DNA of 64,000 bases from Cardiobacterium hominis (lineage in GTDB: Bacteria; Pseudomonadota; Gammaproteobacteria; Cardiobacteriales; Cardiobacteriaceae): the NCBI RefSeq assembly GCF_900637305.1, contig NZ_LR134365.1:985501-1049500 (forward strand). The letters are read 5' to 3'. Made by a program: the position numbers and the translations under genes. Below are positions 62,558 to 64,000 of the stretch, piece after piece (position 1 is the first letter of the stretch; each line of letters begins with the position of its first letter). Under the pieces are notes generated by a model, which searched no databases, had not been told where the DNA came from, and saw nothing but the letters and a program-made list of their open reading frames with translations.

Positions 62558-62859
62558 GCGGCACCGTCCTCGCGCATCATATTGATGCTGTCGCCTGCAA
62601 GATTGACCAGCGCCTTGAACAGTTCGGGGCCGATGATGATGGCTTTGGCCGGGGCGAGAGCCAGCCCTTGCGGATGGGTAGCGCTTGGCAGAGCGATGAT
62701 GGCGCAGAACTCATCGAACGTGAGCTTGCGTTCGCCGGTTTTGATACGGCTGACGCCGCTGTCGTCGAGGGAGAGCGCATCACGGATTGCAGGGACGGGG
62801 ATGGCGCACAAATGGGATTGCAACAGGGAAGGCGAGTTGCGAAAAGGTTTGATGGTCAT
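62554..62859 (-). CDS. CII-like transcriptional regulator
   Basis: 101 residues: V-P-A-I-R-D-A-L-S-L-D-D-S-G-V-S-R-I-K-T-G-E-R-K-L-T-F-D-E-F-C-A-I-I-A-L, an HTH arrangement like lambda-family CII and related early activators (G-x-S-x-x-S-R-x-K). Followed by a helical tail suited to tetramer formation. It sits next to the divergent CI-like gene, as CII does in lambdoid layouts. Assignment to CII rests on HTH pattern and location. Confidence 0.65.
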   Translation of the reverse strand: MTIKPFRNSPSLLQSHLCAIPVPAIRDALSLDDSGVSRIKTGERKLTFDEFCAIIALPSATHPQGLALAPAKAIIIGPELFKALVNLAGDSINMMREDGAA

Positions 62860-63035
62860 GACTGACCGCCTTTGCCAAACTCGGCGTCAAGGTATTGCTT
62901 GACGCACTGGTAGGCGATGGTTGCCATTGGCAGATTCAACTTGCGTGCGGCACGTTGCAGCCGCTGGCGGTCTTGTTGGGATAGCCGGACAAGAACCGGC
63001 TTGTCTTTGCGGGTTTCGGGCGGTTTGATGTTCAT
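62856..63035 (-). CDS. Ribbon-helix-helix regulator (Arc/MetJ-like)
   Basis: 59 residues: M-N-I-K-P-P-E-T-R-K-D-K-P-V-L-V-R-L-S-Q-Q, then R-L-Q-R-A-A-R-K-L-N-L-P-M-A-T-I-A-Y-Q-C-V. Strand V-L-V-R-L followed by two helices is the RHH fold, and the basic strand would contact DNA. First gene of the leftward operon, so a plausible Cro-like repressor or early autoregulator. Its stop overlaps the CII-like gene start (ATGA). Confidence 0.7.
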   Translation of the reverse strand: MNIKPPETRKDKPVLVRLSQQDRQRLQRAARKLNLPMATIAYQCVKQYLDAEFGKGGQS

Positions 63036-63236
63036 GTATCATTACAGACGGCTAAGTCTAAGCGTAAGCGTGACGAAGCCATAAGCCTCCTGACTTGTTG
63101 GGGGGATAGGAGAGCAACCGGATAGTTTGGCGACTTGGGGTTGCTCTCCGCCTTGTGTAACTAAGCGGCTCGCTTAGTGTTGTGCTAACTATACGCCTCA
63201 AACGAGGCGGAAGTAAATCATGAATCGCCACAAATT
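63036..63236. promoter_or_regulatory. Divergent control region with three dyads
   Basis: Between the leftward operon and the repressor gene lie: an 11-base perfect inverted repeat GGAGAGCAACC (63109-63119) with its complement (63139-63149); palindrome CTAAGCGGCTCGCTTAG (63161-63177); and CGCCTC-AAAC-GAGGCG (63194-63209). The two right-hand palindromes suit operator sites of CI or RHH proteins. The larger one could be a hairpin in a leader or antisense RNA. Confidence 0.6.
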
Positions 63237-63872
63237 ATGCAACGTCATGAAAGATTGAGAAAAATAGTAGAGGGGTCTGGTATAACACAGGGCGATTTTG
63301 CGGCCCAAATGGGTGTTGCCGTTTCCGCACAACGTAACTATGAGAAAGGGTTAAGAAAACCTGATATTGACTATCTCCAGCGTTTGCATGATGCCGGATA
63401 TGACGTACTGTATCTATTAACGGGAACCACAAAAATCCCAGAAGGTTATGTTCGCATCCCCAAAATGAGCGCGCGCGGTAGTATGGGGAGCGGTATTGAT
63501 GGGGCGCTTGCACATGATGATGTGCTTGAGTACATCACCGTCTCAAAAGACTGGATTGATCGCACGATGGGGACGTATTCAAAAGCGGATAATCTGCGCA
63601 TTATTCATGGTCGTGGGGACAGTATGGCTCCGACCTTTTCTGACAACACACCGCTTTTGGTAGATATTGGCGTTACAAATTTTCAGCAGGATGCTATTTA
63701 TTTGTTTCAATTATTTGGTGAAGTGTATATCAAACGTTTACAACGGAAGCCGAGGGGGGGATATAAAGCCATATCTGATAATAAATATTATGAATCATTT
63801 GATATTTTAGAACCTGACGATTTTCGTATTATTGCGCTGGTTGTTGGGGCATGGAATTTTTCTAAGTTTTGA
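63237..63872 (+). CDS. CI-type phage repressor (HTH_XRE plus S24 peptidase domain)
   Basis: 211 residues. The XRE-type HTH I-T-Q-G-D-F-A-A-Q-M-G-V-A-V-S-A-Q-R-N-Y-E-K-G occupies ~16-38. A LexA/CI C-terminal domain carries Ser129 (G-R-G-D-S-M-A-P-T) and Lys166 (E-V-Y-I-K-R), the Ser/Lys dyad of self-cleaving repressors. I see no clear Ala-Gly cleavage bond in the 65-100 linker, so RecA-stimulated autocleavage is not assured. Divergent from the early operon; base composition is more A/T-rich than the host genes. Confidence 0.88.
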   Translation: MQRHERLRKIVEGSGITQGDFAAQMGVAVSAQRNYEKGLRKPDIDYLQRLHDAGYDVLYLLTGTTKIPEGYVRIPKMSARGSMGSGIDGALAHDDVLEYITVSKDWIDRTMGTYSKADNLRIIHGRGDSMAPTFSDNTPLLVDIGVTNFQQDAIYLFQLFGEVYIKRLQRKPRGGYKAISDNKYYESFDILEPDDFRIIALVVGAWNFSKF

Positions 63873-63881
63873 GGAGAAGAA

Positions 63882-64000
63882 ATGAGTAAAGGATTAGATT
63901 CAAAATATATATTTGAAGAAACAATGAAAACTTATGATGATAGATTTGTTAAAAAATTATTCCTAATGATGATTGGTTTTTATTTAGGAATCATAGCGAT
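63882..64000 (+). CDS. Start of an A/T-rich membrane protein gene (cut by window edge)
   Basis: ATG at 63882 with GAGGAG upstream; 39 codons visible: charged start M-S-K-G-L-D-S-K-Y-I-F-E-E-T-M-K, then a hydrophobic helix L-F-L-M-M-I-G-F-Y-L-G-I-I-A. Strikingly low GC. Cotranscribed with the repressor, the position where superinfection-exclusion or other lysogenic-conversion genes are often found. Function unknown. Confidence 0.6.
   Translation, partial: MSKGLDSKYIFEETMKTYDDRFVKKLFLMMIGFYLGIIA

Overview
The window is a high-GC bacterial chromosome segment. Its gene content (PilG/H/I/J-ChpA-ChpC chemosensory cluster, DcuB and DcuC fumarate/succinate carriers, PepT, LpxL, QmcA, a lipoyl-fused dihydrolipoyl dehydrogenase) suits a facultatively anaerobic, type IV-piliated gammaproteobacterium, perhaps an oral Cardiobacteriaceae member. 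The taxon is inference; no rRNA is present.

Layout. 1-5200: housekeeping (rimM fragment, rpsP, small lipoprotein, coaD, rsmD, uvrA). 5201-12770: dcuB, an entericidin-like peptide too short for most gene callers, then a tightly packed plus-strand run (QmcA-type SPFH protein, Sel1 protein, NUDIX, NfeD, phosphodiester glycosidase, Ppx). 12777-16121: lpdA, trxB and divergent ruvX. 16195-29730: the twitching-motility chemosensory operon. Its ChpA is 3489 residues long with about 13 tandem copies of an ~87-residue repeat, and its PilJ lacks a periplasmic sensor domain. 29734-36373: accA, then a lipid-linked glycosylation cluster (GT39, GT2, GtrA, ChbG/HpnK-type deacetylase) interrupted by a DUF559 nuclease gene, then a DODA-type dioxygenase. 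36400-41450: decayed genes (AraC tail, N-truncated alkene reductase, shortened CreD fusion, IS-truncated metY) plus a copper chaperone.

41448-45055 looks imported from Neisseriaceae: rclA-like oxidoreductase, lysR and LLM oxidoreductase, with several neisserial DNA uptake sequences, lying between a truncated IS5-family and a truncated IS30-family element. 46265-54843 returns to the core genome: tRNA-Thr, pepT, dcuC, lpxL, maf, sppA, rluC and a diheme cytochrome c. At 54909 a tRNA-Ile2(CAT) is followed by a tyrosine integrase and a leftward early operon (HTH excisionase-like protein, MazG-like protein, primase-helicase, Ogr/Delta-like zinc finger, CII-like and ribbon-helix-helix regulators). 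A divergent CI/S24 repressor follows. This is the left part of a prophage or phage satellite that runs past the window end.

A family of GC-rich inverted repeats is scattered through the core part (about 5.2, 10.35, 32.4, 32.85, 34.65, 39.05, 39.7 and 47.8 kb). Several copies have TA-flanked terminal inverted repeats like miniature transposable elements. Two copies in opposite orientation enclose the DUF559 nuclease gene inside the glycosylation operon. I regard this nuclease-plus-repeat arrangement, with the repeat-expanded ChpA and the DUS-rich imported block, as the most interesting content here.
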